Origin: Akebia trifoliata
Taxonomy: Eukaryota; Streptophyta; Magnoliopsida; Ranunculales; Lardizabalaceae
DNA length: 64,000 bases
Assembly (NCBI GenBank): GCA_017979445.1
Contig: CM030715.1
Span: 11,648,187-11,712,186, forward strand
Reading direction: 5' to 3'
The translations under genes and the position numbers were made by a program. The stretch's first letter is position 1; each line of letters begins with the position of its first letter. The notes under the pieces are model-generated. The model saw only the letters and a list, made by a program, of their open reading frames with translations. It was not told where the DNA came from and searched no databases. Positions 1 through 12,321 of this stretch are shown here, piece by piece.

Positions 1-339
1 CCTTGTTTCTTAGGGACCAGTTTTCAGTTTCACTCTATAAATAAAGGGGTTGGGACAAGAGGGAACCCGAGTACTCCAAGATATTGTAAAACTACCTACA
101 GGAGAGAGATTCCATTGGGAATCATTAATGCTCTTTAGTTGAGTGAAGGGGTTTTAAAGGATTAGGACGGTTTCTATGTCTTGTATTTTGCTCAATTTGC
201 ATAGTGGAAGTTCTTGATTGCCAGAGCTCATGGATGAGACCTTGTGGTTAGTCTTTTCACTATTTTCTCAATTTCTCTACTATTATTTTATTTTGGAGTC
301 TTGGTGTTATTTTGTTGTGTTGTGATGGGTTTCCAAAAC
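1..339 (+). mobile_element. 3' part of an old Copia-like LTR (outer element)
   Basis: AT-rich, non-coding sequence with a TATAAATAAA box near 36-45, followed at 340 by a tRNA-iMet-like primer site. Parts of it (the stretch around GTGAAGGGGTTTT at about 140-240) resemble 16850-16950, which is also LTR-like. I read it as the R-U5 end of a plus-strand LTR whose 5' start lies left of the window. It has no intact partner in the window, so the boundaries are approximate. Confidence 0.45.
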
Positions 340-566
340 TGGTATCAAAGGCCAGGTGAACAAGAAATCAAAGTGAGGTTTTGATATGGTGTCTATCGAA
401 GCTTGGTAAGACCTTTGAGAGGATCACATGGTTTGCCTTTTCAGGTTTTAAAAATTCAGAATGGTTGCAAAGGTTTTGAGTGAAAGGTTCAAGGTGGAGG
501 ACACCAGTCAAGCTAGTGTTAACCTAGAAGGACTTACACATATAGAAAGATAATTGGAAGGAAAAA
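340..566 (+). mobile_element. primer site and start of coding region of the outer Copia-like element
   Basis: TGGTATCAAAGG at 340-351 resembles the tRNA-iMet primer-binding site of plant Copia elements. From about 461 a plus-strand frame begins MVAKVLSERFKVED and runs until an in-frame stop near 552, as expected for a decayed gag start. The sequence is broken at 561-566 by the minus-strand Copia element and resumes at 15700. The short GAAAA-like sequence on both sides of that insertion is the expected 5-bp duplication, with one mismatch. Confidence 0.4.
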
Positions 567-745
567 AGTTAGGGAGCAAGAATCAACCCACAAGAGAAAA
601 AGGAGATAAGAAACAAGGAGAGGAGGGGAGGAGAGAGAGGGTTGAACTTAAATTAGTTCGGCCCCTCATATTATAAAAGCATGTGAGGTCCGCTTAAACT
701 TAAGTAAAGACGTGAGCCCACGATTAAAAAAAAAAAACTCTAACA
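567..745 (-). repeat. 3' LTR of the minus-strand Copia element
   Basis: It aligns along its length with 15521-15699. Ends are the expected TG..CA with the outer dinucleotide mutated (plus strand AGTTAG...CTAACA). It contains GA-rich tracts and the shared stretch ATTAGTTCGGCCC. Confidence 0.8.
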
Positions 746-757
746 CTCCCCCTCAAG
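746..757 (-). promoter_or_regulatory. Copia polypurine tract
   Basis: On the minus strand the tract reads CTTGAGGGGGAG and directly abuts the LTR start TGTTAG. This is the typical plus-strand DNA primer of plant Copia elements. Confidence 0.8.
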
Positions 758-861
758 CTGGAGCATACACATCATAGATGCCTAACTTGGAACAAAAAAG
801 AAGAAAAAAGTACATGAGATAAAGGCTTAGTAAAAAAAATCTGCCAACTTATCACTAGACT

Positions 862-1349
862 TCACATAGGGTTTGATAATTTGTTTCGGCATGAGTAAAA
901 CCCAAACAAAGTGACAATCAACTTCGATATGCTTTTTGCGCTCATGAAATACAAGGTTGCTAGTGATAAAGATGACCGCTTGGTTGTTACAATACATCTG
1001 TATAGGTAATGGAGCATCAGCACCCAGGTCGCGAAGAAGAGAATGAACTCACAATATCTCAAAAGCAGTGTAGGCCATTGCACGATACTCAGCTTCAATA
1101 CTAGAGCGGACCACCACATTTTTCTTCTTACTACGCAAGTAACAAGATTTCCACCAACAAATGTGCAATAACTAGAGATGGACCGGCGATCAAAACAACT
1201 CTCAACCCAGTTAGCATTAGAGTATCCAGAAATAGTCAACCACATTTTGCTTCTTACTACCCACCAACAAATGTGCAATAATCAGAGGTGGACTGGCGAT
1301 CAGAATGACTCCCAGTCCAATCAGCATCAAAATATCCAGAAATAGTCAA
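862..1349 (-). pseudogene. Copia RNase H remnant with internal duplication
   Basis: The minus-strand translation contains the RNase H signature of Copia pol in degraded form: SGYSNANW (from a DADW-type motif), DRRSISSYCTFVGG, then a frame-shifted remainder ending near the polypurine tract. An 89-bp segment encoding the DADW..YCTFVGG block occurs twice (1151-1239 and 1261-1349), so the domain is duplicated as well as decayed. It cannot give an active enzyme. Confidence 0.8.
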
Positions 1350-2245
1350 TGAAAAGGAAGGACGGTACAAGAGACCCTTTCTAGGAGCACCCTTTAGATA
1401 GTGGAGAATACGACTGACAACTTTCCTATGAAACCATCAAGGGGTATGCATAAACTAATTGACCACTCCCACAGCATAAGTAATGTCAAGACGAGTAACT
1501 ATAAGATAAATAAGTTTGCCAATCAACCATCTGTACCTCCCAGCATCCTAAAAAATTTCTCCATGTTCAGCATTAAGCTTAACAGAAGGATCCATGGAAG
1601 TATAACCAAGACGAGATCCCAGAGTACCCATCTCAGATAAATGAGTCCAACACGTACTTGCATTGACACAAAGTAAGACCTTCCTTGGAATGTGCAATCA
1701 CAATCCCAAGGAAATAACAAAGAAGGCCCTTAAGTCTTTTGCGTACAATTGAGTACCCAAATGAGTCTTCAACTGAGCAATACTCATAGAGTCACTGCCA
1801 ATGACAATGATATCATCCACATAGATACACAGGGTAAAATGACGAGAAAATACAAAATGATAAGTAGAACATTGAAACCAATATCAAATCAGCACAAAAC
1901 TAAATTTATCAAACTAAACATGCTAAGACTGTTTCAGGCCATACAACGATTTCTTCAACCTACACATCACACGTTTTTTCCCTTCAACAACATAACCTAG
2001 GGGATGATCCATATACTTCCTCTTGTAAATCATCATGAAGAAATGCATTTTTTGATATCGAGTTGGTATAATGGCCAATTAGAAATTATTGTGACCGATA
2101 GAAGAATTTTAACAGAATTTCGTCAAGCAACAAGTGAAAAAGTCTCACAATAATCCACACCATAAGTCTGAATGTACCCTCTAACCAACTATCGAGCCTT
2201 AAGTCGATCAATAGATCCATCCGGTTGATACTTCACTGTATACAC
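1350..2245 (-). pseudogene. Copia reverse transcriptase remnant
   Basis: The minus strand encodes the catalytic-box region YVDDIIVIG near 1800-1830, then LIGKLIYL and the LHYLKG-type connection to RNase H near 1350-1500. Stops and frame changes interrupt it repeatedly. The enzyme would copy element RNA into DNA inside virus-like particles; this copy is dead. Confidence 0.75.
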
Positions 2246-3760
2246 CTAATGACAATCAATAGTGATTTTCCTAGAAGGAGGAAGAGTAAATTCCCATGTC
2301 TGATTCAAATAAAGTGTATGCATCTCGTCATTCATAGTAAGTTTCTTTCTAGAAGAAGTCAGAGCTTGACAATAAAAACTAGAGACGGAAACAGTGGACA
2401 ACAAAAATGCAAAGGAAACATATATGAAAGGCGATGGAAAAAATACAAAATTTGATACAGGATGCTTTGTGCTAGAACGAATATCTTTCCGCAATGCAAT
2501 AGGATGACAAGGGAGTTGTGCGAGGAGGTGGGAGGTCCTCAGGAGAGTCAAGTGATAGGGTCGGAAGGTCTTCAGTAGAGTCAGGTGATGGTGTGGTTGC
2601 GATTGGACTATATGATACAATTGGGCAATGTTGAGAACGCTGATAAACCTGCAAATGTGAAGATGACATTGAAAGAGGAACTGTAAGCAAAACTAACACC
2701 CTCGGGTAAAGAGACGCAATCAAAATCAAATTGACAACCTAAAGTAGAGAAGAAGGGAGTGGACTCAAAAAAAGTAACATCAACACTAGTATAATACCGA
2801 CGTCCTACAGGATCATAACAACGATAACTCTTTTGAATTCTAAAGTACCCAAGAATGTAGATGAAGGAATACACCCAAAGACACGTGGAACAATAGGGAA
2901 GGGCTTGACATTAGGATGAAACTAGGAAATAAGAGTCTAGCCACCCAAGACAGGTGTGGGAACCCGATTAATAAGGTAACAAGCAGTAAGAACTGTATCT
3001 ACCCAATAAGGTTTAGGAACATACATATAAAACAATAAGGTACGAGTGACATCCCAAAAAAGATGAAGCTTACGCTCAGCAATACCATTCTATTGGGAAG
3101 TGTGGGCAAATAGTCTGATGGATAATACCATGGTCTCCACAAAAATTAGACATACAGTTTTGGGCATACTCAAGGGCATTGTCAAAATGGAAAATTTTAA
3201 CATGTCATTCAAATTGAACAAATATTTCATTATAAAATGTTAAAAAGATTTTGGGTAGTTTAGAACGATCCTTCATTAAAAATATCCAAGTCCCTCGAGA
3301 ATAATCGTCCACAAAAATGACTAAATAAGAAAAATCAAAAGTACTCTTTATCTTTTTAAGACCCCAAATGTATGAATGGACTACATCAAAAGGACTCAAC
3401 TGACGACTCTCTAAACTAGGGAGAAACTACTACGGTGATGTTTGCCTAACTGACAAGCCTCACATTCCAAAACTAAAATAAAACTCAACATGGGAACAAC
3501 TTGACATAATTTATGCAATGACGAGTGACCCAAGCGATACTACCACTGTAAAGGAGAGACTACAAAACTCAAAGTAGGAATTAATTGATCATGGTCTAGA
3601 AAATACACTCCATTATGCTCATGCCTGGAACCAATCACCTTCTTTATCCTGAGGTCCTGAAAAACATAGGAGGTAAGAGAAAATATTACAGAACAATGCA
3701 GTGATTTTGTTAGCTGACTCACAAAAAACAAGATTAAATGAAAACTAAGGAACAAATAAG
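2246..3760 (-). pseudogene. Copia GAG-pre-integrase and integrase remnant
   Basis: Read on the minus strand from right to left: a GAG-pre-integrase part at about 3540-3755 (QDLRIKKVIG, ending SPLQW), the integrase core start at 3205-3399 (SPFDVVHSYIWG and VIFVDDYSRGTWIFLM, which holds the first two acidic positions in altered context), and the C-terminal region near 2780-2880 (RRYYTSVDVTFFESTPFFS). The pieces lie in different frames with many stops. Order and spacing match Copia pol. Confidence 0.8.
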
Positions 3761-3999
3761 CTAGAAGTTGGTGTCATGAAATTGGTGGAATGACCAATTT
3801 CAAGCACTAGTCGAGAAGAACTATCAACTAAGACAATATGAAATTTAGAGGAACGAAAATTAGAAAAGATTGAAATACCATACATGTGAGAACTAGCTCC
3901 AAAATCAATAACCCAAGATAAAGGGGATTAAGCAGTTAGACAAGCAGATTTACCTGTATTGGCCATGGTTGCGGTTGGAGCAAATGAAGGAGAGGGTAG

Positions 4000-4240
4000 A
4001 CCTAACAACTTCTGGAGGATTTGATTGAGCTAAGCGTTAATGTTGTCTTGAGATGCAGAATCGGTAACCATGGTCTTGGGAGCAGAGGGTTGAGGAATGG
4101 AGACTGAAGACATATCAATAGATACTTGGTGGGCATAACCAGGACTTCAAATTTTCCCAATAGTAATCCTCTGTATGCCCAATCTTTCCACAATAGTTTC
4201 ACTTTCATCTGGGTTTATCATTACCATGGCTAAAGCCACC
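4000..4240 (-). pseudogene. Copia gag zinc-knuckle remnant
   Basis: Near 4155-4205 the minus strand reads a damaged CX2CX4HX4C knuckle: the second Cys and the His survive (NYCGKIGHTEDYYWE), the first Cys codon is a TGA stop and the last Cys is Tyr. A glycine- and arginine-rich stretch precedes it, as is usual in Copia gag. It sits directly upstream of the integrase part. Confidence 0.65.
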
Positions 4241-4719
4241 ACCCCCACCATTATGTGTGCCACTACGGCCACTACGATTACCACCCATGGGAACTTGGGC
4301 ATCTATGGGAGCAGCCCTCTATGTGTACTAAAAGGCAAGTCGAGAAACTACCCAACAATCAAGAACCACCAGCACTAATAATCCACAAAAAACTGCGCAA
4401 AAACCCTGTAGAAAAAAAAATACCTCCGCTAAAAGTCAAAGAGCGAAGAGATTTGACAAAAAAAAAATACCGTAACACATCAAAGAGCAAAAACACTGTT
4501 AAAATAGTAACAATAAGTGTAGAAAATAACTATGAGAGGGCGGCAATGGTAGATTACAAACCCAAACTGCAATTTTTAAGAAAATCAAAAATCCCAAAAA
4601 GAGTCAAGAAACAACCTAAACACCACCAAACACAGAAAATATATCTGTAAAACTCCCAAAACTGATCATGAAGCCCAAACAAACCAACCACAACATATCA
4701 CAACCACCAACAAGACACT
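4241..4719 (-). other. unrecognised Copia internal sequence
   Basis: It lies between the zinc-knuckle remnant and the nested Gypsy insertion, where gag would be expected. I found no gag motif. The plus-strand reading frames here are A-rich and lysine-rich and look like chance frames. Confidence 0.4.
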
Positions 4720-4724
4720 AGATA

Positions 4725-7290
4725 TGTCACGCCCCGAAATCCCAACACGAATCCCTATGATTCATCGGTTAGAATCTCGAAGTGTGAGGTAATCAATCAC
4801 ACAATCTGACAGAACATTCATAAATAATAATACTTATGAAAAGAAAATATACGCAGCGGAAAAAACATTTAACTAACATCTATACGAGAGTCTAGAGTAA
4901 GCAGAAAAAATCGACAAACACTGATATAAGTCAAGATCTTTAATCTCATAATTCATTAGATTACAAAAATTTCTAAACTAACATGTTTCTTATCTACAAC
5001 CAAAAACCGCTAGGATCCTCTACTAGTCCTCAAAGACATGGCGGCGGCAAGACATCAATCTGATCCTCCTCAAGGACCTCCTCAAAAGACTCCTCAAAGA
5101 ACAGTTCTTCAAAAGTTGAATAATCTGAAAGGGGAAGGATAGGGTGAGTAACAGGGGAATGTTACTCAGCAGGATGAACGCCGTTCTAACAACGAGTCAT
5201 ACATGCACGAGTAATCAGTTGAACAGTTAAATAATGTAAGTTTTTCATAATGTAACATACGATAAATGTCTAAGCATATTCAATAAACAGTTAAATAATT
5301 TCAACCTATCATTTCCATCATTTAAAGTAACCTATGCATCTTTCAAATAAAAACATCTATCAAGCATCACAAAATAAGAAAAGATACATAATAAGAACAC
5401 GGCGGTGTAATCGATAAGGGAGCAGAGGAACACGCCGATATAACCGCCTCGGCTATGGCAATACGATATTCCAAACTTAACCTCCGATGTGGAATCCCCT
5501 CGTTATAATCTGATTTTGTGGCCGGTCTAACATACCACGGTTGGATGACCATTTATCCGGCTCAGACTGGCCGTTGACCAAGAACCCAATACTGAGTTCA
5601 ACTAACGGTGAGGTCGACCGTTTGACGACTACAGACTAATAGTGATCACTAACTAGCCCAGGAGACCCCTCGCGTCGAAACCTATCAAGAGGCAATGCAT
5701 GTGAACCCCACCTAGCTCTACACTATACAGAGACCGCCTTTACACACAACGTTTCCCAGGAAATAAGTAGGAGAAATTCCCGGATTTCATAAGCTGTAAT
5801 ATGCTCTAAGGTATCCCATACTACCGAAGAGCATATGACATCTAGTGTTATCCTAGATTGACTCGCCGCTTCTGGATACATAGCAACGCGTCACTCTTTA
5901 TGGGTTTTCTACAAATCTTTACTGGTAAACAAAATAATTTATTTTGTATATAATATATCATTTCTTTTAATAGAAAATACAAACAAAATCTGGTAGTACC
6001 CTCCAGTGACAGTTATCTGTCATATCCATCCATCAACCATCTCATCCCTCTATCCATCTATCACGTTTTACGTGGCATGGCCACTACGTAAAACTGGAGG
6101 CACTGTCCCATCAATCAGTCGAGAACATACGTTCTCTTATCCATCCATCGATTAAATCAATCAATCTATCATCTATTTCCATCACTATTCTAATAATTTC
6201 CTACATATCTATTAAAGTAATTTTACTTTTAAAGCAATTCGAAATCCATAAAGCATCAACCAATTCCATTCGATGGTTTTGGTTGAGTCGAGAGACTCGA
6301 AAACAAAGATAAAACCATAAGACATAAAAGCTGAAAATCTATGAAAATTTAACTAAGTGTTGAAAATTAATTTTTCAAAGTCGAAATTGAAAACGAACTA
6401 TTTATTTATTTATTAAAGAACTTAAAGTAATACTTAATTGTTTTTAATGAAATAAATGTAGGAAATGGGTATACATACTATATGGAAGCAACACAAAACA
6501 AATTTGAACCAAACTCAACATTCGGATACTTTTCCGAATTGCTGATTTTTCGTCGAAACTCGACCAAACTCGATCCAAATATCATATTAACTATAAAATG
6601 CTTATATTACATCAAATGAACTAAAACCAATCATAAATAAGCATGTAAACATGATTCAAATCGTTCAAATATGTATAAACTTAATGAAATAATCGATTTA
6701 TCAACAATCATATGGATTTTCTATGAAATTATCGCATAACTAGAAGGTAGAAGGGAAGGCAACCTACTTCAAGCTATTTTCAACGGTTGAATGGACTTTA
6801 AAATCGCCTCCGGCCAATCTCCAAAATTTTCTTCCGGCGAAAATCGGATTTCTTTGCGTCCACACGTAACCCTCGGCGAGAGGAACAACTTTCCTTCTTG
6901 CGCCTAAGCTCGGATCGTTCTCGTTTGGCGTAGATCTGAGTTTCAAATATTGAAGGAAAATGGTTGAGATTTGTTTAGAGAGGAGAATAAGAAAAATCTG
7001 ATTTTTCTAATAGAATTTAGATATTTATATCACTTAAGTTGGGACATACTTGTCATTTTGGGAATTGTTTTTCCCAAATGCCGAATTGGACAAACTTATA
7101 CTCTATTTCGGGTGATTTTTCGACACGAATCTAATGATATGATCGGTTTCCTCAAATTACGTCTCTAAGGTGTCATTTACCTATTGTAAAATATCTAACG
7201 CGAAACTCGAGGATTTGATAACTTTTAAATCAATGCACAGATCTAAAATTCTTTCCTCGAGATACATTTTAGGATTTTCAGGTCATTACA
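4725..7290 (-). repeat. 3' LTR of the Tekay-type element (2566 bp)
   Basis: Near-identical to 12322-14865. The main length difference is about 20 bp missing from the other copy near 6186-6205 (13770). Small reading frames inside it recur in both LTRs and are not genes. Confidence 0.93.
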
Positions 7291-7303
7291 TCCTCCTCCC
7301 CTT
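7291..7303 (-). promoter_or_regulatory. Gypsy polypurine tract
   Basis: The minus strand reads AAGGGGAGGAGGA immediately before the LTR start TGTAATG, the expected plus-strand primer. Confidence 0.8.
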
Positions 7304-7336
7304 AATAAGAATTTCGTCCTCGAAATTAAACATACC

Positions 7337-8100
7337 TCAATCGAAGAATAATTCTGGAAATTGAGCACGCATCTCCGTTTCTTTCTCCCAAGTCGCTTCC
7401 TCGACATTGTGATGTCTCCAAAGCACCTTAACCAACGGAATAGCTCGTGACCTCAACATTTTCTCTTTACGGTAAAGAATCTGCACTGGCCCCTCTTCAT
7501 ACGATATGTCTTCCTCTAGATTCAAGGACTGCCAGTCAATGACGTGGGATGGGTCCGGTTCATACTTTCTCAACATCGATATATGAAATACATTATGAAC
7601 CCTTTCTAACTGAGCAGGTAAAGCCAACTTGTATGCAACCGTGCCAACTCTGTCTATGATTTCCAACGGTCCTACATACCTCGGCTTTAGTTTACCCTTA
7701 ATCCCAAACCTACTGATTCCTCTTCTTGGAGAAACCTTTAAGAACACAAAATCACCGATTACGAACTCTAACAGTCGTCGACGATGATCTGCATAACTTT
7801 TCTGCCTGCTCTGTGCTACCCGCAACCTTTCTCGAACTGTCTTAATCTTCTCAGTAGTCTCCGAGACGATGTTGGGTCCCAACAGAATATTATCTCCGAC
7901 TTCTGCCCAACAATTTGGCGATCTGCATGGCCTGCCATACAACGCTTCAAACGGTGCCATGCCTATACTAGATTGGTAACTATTGTTATAGGCAAATTCA
8001 GCTATTGCCAAGTGATTCTTCCAGTTACCTCCAAAATCTAGTACACAAGCCCTCAACATGTCTTCCAATATCTGAATAACACGTTCTGACTGCCCAAGTC
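7337..8100 (-). pseudogene. integrase C-terminal half and chromodomain-like tail (Tekay type)
   Basis: Open frame of 243 codons from about 8068. It begins with the integrase catalytic-core end, including the catalytic Glu in EDMLRAC, then WKNHLAIAEFAYNNSYQ and GMAPFEALYGRPCRSP. It continues through the GPY/F-type module (LKPRYVGPLEIIDRVG, HNVFHISMLRKY) and ends in a chromodomain-like segment (IPLVKVLWRHHNVEEATWE). In chromoviruses this tail directs integration to particular chromatin. A 2-bp loss near 8098 separates it from the upstream integrase frame. Confidence 0.9.
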
Positions 8101-8624
8101 TGTGGGTGGAATGCTGTACTCATCTTCAACTTCGTACCAAATGCAACTTGAAAACTCTGCCAGAATTGAGATGTAAAACGTGGATCCCTATCAGATACAA
8201 TAGAAACTAGGACTCCATGTAACTTCACAATCTCTGAGACATAAATCCTGCTCAGCTTATCCACAGTGTAAGTCATCTTGATAGGTAGAAAATGAGCAGA
8301 CTTAGTAAGTCTATCTACAACCACCCATACAGCATCAATCCCATCACTGGCCTTCGGCAACCCACTAACAAAATCCATAGTTACGTGCTCCCATTTCCAT
8401 TCTGGAATAGGAAGTGGTTGCAATAACCCTGCAGGTCTCCTATGCTCAGCCTTTACTTGCTGACATATCATACAACGACTCACATACTGGGCAATGTGCT
8501 TTTTCATTCCTGGCCACCAAAAATTTCTTTTCATGTCCTGATACATCTTGGTACTCCCTGGATGAATAGAAAAATGCGACTTATGGGCTTCATCCATTAT
8601 GTCCTTCCTCAACAAGGCGTTGAG
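8101..8624 (-). pseudogene. integrase zinc-binding domain and core (Tekay type)
   Basis: The frame encodes the HHCC zinc-binding domain (HKSHFSIHPGSTKMYQD, then CMICQQVK) and the core start with catalytic Asp residues in HVTMDFVSGLP and VSDRDPRFTSQFW, ending FHPQT. It is joined to neighbours by frame changes at about 8625 (to RNase H) and 8098 (to the integrase end). Residues needed for DDE chemistry are present across the two frames. Confidence 0.9.
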
Positions 8625-9354
8625 GAACCCAAAGTCTACTATTGAACCGTATACTACCATCATCATGAATCCTCCAACTCTGCTCACCAAAGTCCTCTGC
8701 TTTCTCCTGGTACCCTTCCAATTCCGTATCAATCTTCTGCGCTTCAATAACCCTTTCAACAATCTGGGGTTGTACTCTCATGTGAGCTACATAGGATTTC
8801 TGCTCATCTGTTTCTGAGGGAATGTTGAATGCATAATCGGTTGCAGTTTCTAGCATTTTCCATTCCTCAATCTTTATGTGAGCAAACACCCCATCTTTCT
8901 TACGACTTAAAGCGTCTGCTACTACATTGGCCTTACCAGGATGGTAATGCAATGTAAAGTCATCTTTCAGGTATTCCATCCATCGCCTCTGCCTCATATT
9001 CAATTCCTTCTGCGAGAATAAATACTTGAGACTCTTGTGATCTGAATACACTTCGAAGGTCTCCCCATACAAATAGTGTCTCCAAACCTTGAGTGCGTGC
9101 ACTATAGCCGCCAACTCTAAATCATGGGTCGGATAGTTCTTCTCGTGGATCTTCAACTGTCTCGATGCGTAAGCAATTACTTGACCATCCTGCATTAATA
9201 CACACCCAAGTCCCGTATGAGAAGCATCAGCATAAATGATATATTTTTCTCCTGGCTTAGGGACTATCAAAACGGGTGCCGTGGTTAGTCGAGTCTTCAA
9301 CTCCTGGAATGCTGTTTCGCAACTATCGGTCCATTCAAACTTGACCCCTTTCTA
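8625..9354 (-). pseudogene. RNase H domain of Gypsy pol
   Basis: Begins just after an in-frame TAG at 9352-9354 and continues the reverse transcriptase frame. Visible motifs are [17 protein letters not shown] with the first active-site Asp, [29 protein letters not shown] and [12 protein letters not shown]. The stop sits where related elements have Gln before KGVKF, so it is best read as CAG to TAG. Confidence 0.9.
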
Positions 9355-10870
9355 AGTTAACTTCGTTAATGACGAAGCTATCTTCGAGAAGCCTTCTACA
9401 AACCTACGGTAGTATCCCGCAAGTCCAAGAAAACTCCTGATCTCAGTAACTGTAGTAGGTCTCTGCCAGTTCATAACCGCTTCAATCTTCGACGGGTCCA
9501 CCGATATCCCATTCTTGGAAACCACATGACCCAAGAACTTCACTTCATCTAACCAGAATTCGCACTTGGAGAATTTAGCATACAACTTTTCTTGGCGCAA
9601 CCTGTGAAGTGTGACATTCAAATGATCCTCATGCTCAAATTCCGTCTTCGAATAAATCAAGATATCGTCAATGAAGATGATAATGAAGACATTCAAGAAA
9701 TCCCAAAACACTCGCTGCATGAGATCCATAAACACCGCAGGTGCATTAGTCAAACCGAATGACATTACTAGGTACTCAAAGTGCCCTAACCGAGTTCGGA
9801 ATGCTGTCTTCGAAACATCCTCCTCTTTGATCCTCAACTGGTGGTATCCCGATCTTAGATCAATTTTTGAGAAGTACTTGGCACCTCTTAGTTGATCAAA
9901 CAGATCATCAATCCTGGGGAGTGGATACTTGTTCTTTATCGTCACTTGGTTCAGTTTTCGATAGTCAATGCATAATCTCATTGACCCATCCTTCTTCTTT
10001 ACGAACAAAACTGGAGCACCCCAAGGCGAGCTGCTCGGACGAATGAAACCCAAGCCTGTCAACTCTTCCAATTGACTTTTTAGCTCCTTCATTTCTGCTG
10101 GGGCCATTCGATAAGGTGGAATCGATATGGGTCTAGTTCCTGGAATCAGTTCGATTGAGAAGTCAATCTTCCTGATTGGGGGTAACCCAGGTAACTCTGC
10201 AGGAAAGACATCGGAATAGTCGCATACTATTCGGATTGCTTCCACCTTTAGTGACTCTTCATTCACCTCACTAACGGTAGTATTCATGCTATACAAACTA
10301 TCCCAATCAGTCCCATTCCTAGATGGTTCTATCACTCGGATTACACGATTCCGAATTCCCTTAAACTTGAATTTGAACTCTGGCTGTCCCGGCACACCAA
10401 ACTTAACTGTCTTGGCATAACAATCTATAACCGCATGGTATGCAGCTAACCAGTCCATGCCTAAGATGATGTCGAAATCTCGAAGTTCTAAGACTATCAA
10501 GTTCAGTTCAAATGAACTATCTCCTATCTTGAGAATGCACGAGTTACACACTCGATGTGGCATTGTTTTGTTTCCCAGGGGAGTCATCAACGAAAGTGTC
10601 CTATTGGTGTCTGTTGTAGAAAGTTCTAACTTTTCTACCATGCTAGAAGATACAAATGAATGTGTGGAACCTGAATCCATCAATACATGTGCTAAACAGT
10701 TATATAACATAATTATACCTTCCACCACATCCTCTGAAGCTGTAGCGTCAGCTTGCGTCATAGCATAGACCCTAGCCTGAGTCATCGAATCACGGGTCTG
10801 CTGGGGGATTTTGGGGCACTGTCTCCTCAGATGTCCCAACTCTCCACACTCATAACATCTAATCGGCTCT
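9355..10870 (-). pseudogene. zinc knuckle, protease and reverse transcriptase of Gypsy pol
   Basis: The frame opens upstream of 10839 and includes a CX2CX4HX4C knuckle ([14 protein letters not shown], about 10815-10860). Next come an aspartic protease with [12 protein letters not shown] at about 10675 and a full reverse transcriptase with [27 protein letters not shown] and the IDDILIYSK active-site box near 9660. It stops at the TAG at 9352-9354. All key residues look intact, and the frame is long and undisturbed otherwise. Confidence 0.93.
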
Positions 10871-11740
10871 CTACTGGCCTGACCCGTAGGTGCCCTCTGA
10901 CGGTAGTGGAGGTCTAGCAGTCTGAACCTGAGGCCTCGAAGTCTGTCCCTGGCCTCTAGTCATCTGACTCTGCGAACGAGTAGCCTGACCCCTGCCCTGC
11001 ACTGGTGCTACTGTCCTCTGTGGAAACTGGCCTGTAGATACTGGGGGTCGGAAACTGCTCTGACCCTGTGGTTGGCTGGTCCACTGCTGCCCTGAACTAC
11101 TGGGCCTGTAAATCATCTGTCTCTTGGCTGGTGGGGGTACCGTCCTCATCCCAACACTCTGCTCGTGAATGACCTCATCTGCCCGCTCTAGCCTTTGGGC
11201 TCTTGTGACCACTTCGGAGTAGCTAGTAACCTCGAAGGCTGCCATCCTACTCCTGAAAGTGACTTTCAACCCTCTAACAAACTTCTCTGCTTTCATCTGG
11301 TTGGTGGAAATCAGCTCGGGAGCATAACGAGCCAATTGGGTAAAGCGGGACTCATACTGGTCCACGGACATGTTACCCTGTGCCAACCTATCAAACTCCA
11401 TCCTCTTTCTGTCCCGGGAGCTAGCGGGAACATACTTCTCTAAGAACACTTTCTGAAAGATCGTCCAGTTGTTCTGAATCTCTGGTTGGTTGTCTTTCAC
11501 AGAAGTCCACCAATGTGCTGCACCCCTCTGAAGCATAAAAGAGGCACACAGAACCTTCTGAGTGTCTGAACACTCCATAGTGCACAAGTATTTATCAGAC
11601 TCCTCCAACCATTCTTCCGCCATTACGGGGTCCGCAGCTCCATCAAAGCTGGGTGGCCTCATACTCCTATACTCTCTCAAGAGAGCACCCGCAAGACCCT
11701 GATATGGTGGTCGCACCAACTGCACGTCTCGGTATCTGTG
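10871..11740 (-). pseudogene. gag capsid region, Tekay type
   Basis: The minus-strand frame carries the retrotransposon gag domain: EEWLEESDKYL, LQRGAAHWWTSVK, FLEKYVPASSRDRKRMEF and QYESRFTQLARYAPELI, then a basic, Gln/Pro-rich tail. It ends at TAG 10871-10873. A one-base frame change separates it from the zinc knuckle, and another near 11735 separates it from the gag N-terminus. Confidence 0.9.
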
Positions 11741-12035
11741 CTGGTGGAGGTGGGGGTATACCCTGATCAGGTGTGGAGTCAGGGGTGTGCTCCGGAGCAA
11801 CCTCAGGTATATGTGCACCTGACTGGTTCTGGCCCCCTATCATCCCAGTCAACTGTCTCATCAAGACTGCCTGATCCTCTATCATTTTCATCTGCCTTTC
11901 TTGTATTCTTTCCTGGTTCTGGGACATCGCAGTTATGGCTTGCATCATCAATTCCATCTCTGTTGGTTGTCTAGCCTCAGATGTCCCTGCATCTGTGGGT
12001 TGCGGCCTCTTGCCTGGCCTACCTCTGCCTGCCAT
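11741..12035 (-). pseudogene. gag N-terminus, Tekay type
   Basis: It starts at ATG 12035 with MAGRGRPGKRPQPTDAG, followed by a Gln/Met-rich helical stretch (MQAITAMSQNQERIQERQMK) and a proline-rich linker. This start is usual for Tekay/Del gag. The frame runs on to 11667, but homology to gag passes to another frame near 11735. Confidence 0.88.
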
Positions 12036-12306
12036 CTAATCAAATCTGCAATTGAAAATCTTTATAATTTCTCCAAATCAAAAGACATTTCATCAAACTT
12101 TAGGCAGAGTACTAATTACACATCAACATTTATGCATTCAAACATATTCCATTTAATACTACTTAGTCCATTAATTCATCAAATATATTGTCTCATACTT
12201 CATATCCTTAAGGAATTTCCTATTATTCCTAATCCTATCTCCAATCTAGACTCTAACAGACTTCTAGACACAGAAGAGCTCTCGTCCCATCCGGAACTAG
12301 TATTGA

Positions 12307-12318
12307 GCTCTGATACCA
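12307..12318 (-). promoter_or_regulatory. tRNA-iMet primer-binding site (Gypsy)
   Basis: The minus strand reads TGGTATCAGAGC, three bases inside the 5' LTR. It is complementary to the 3' end of initiator tRNA-Met. Confidence 0.9.
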
Positions 12319-12321
12319 CGC

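Noticed and set aside
4255..4650. 131-codon plus-strand frame opposite Copia gag
   Set aside because: Lysine- and proline-rich antisense of a gag region, with no domain and no start context.
5367..5552. 61-codon frame repeated at 12960-13145
   Set aside because: The two copies are the same position in the two LTRs of the Tekay element. Conservation follows from LTR identity and not from coding.
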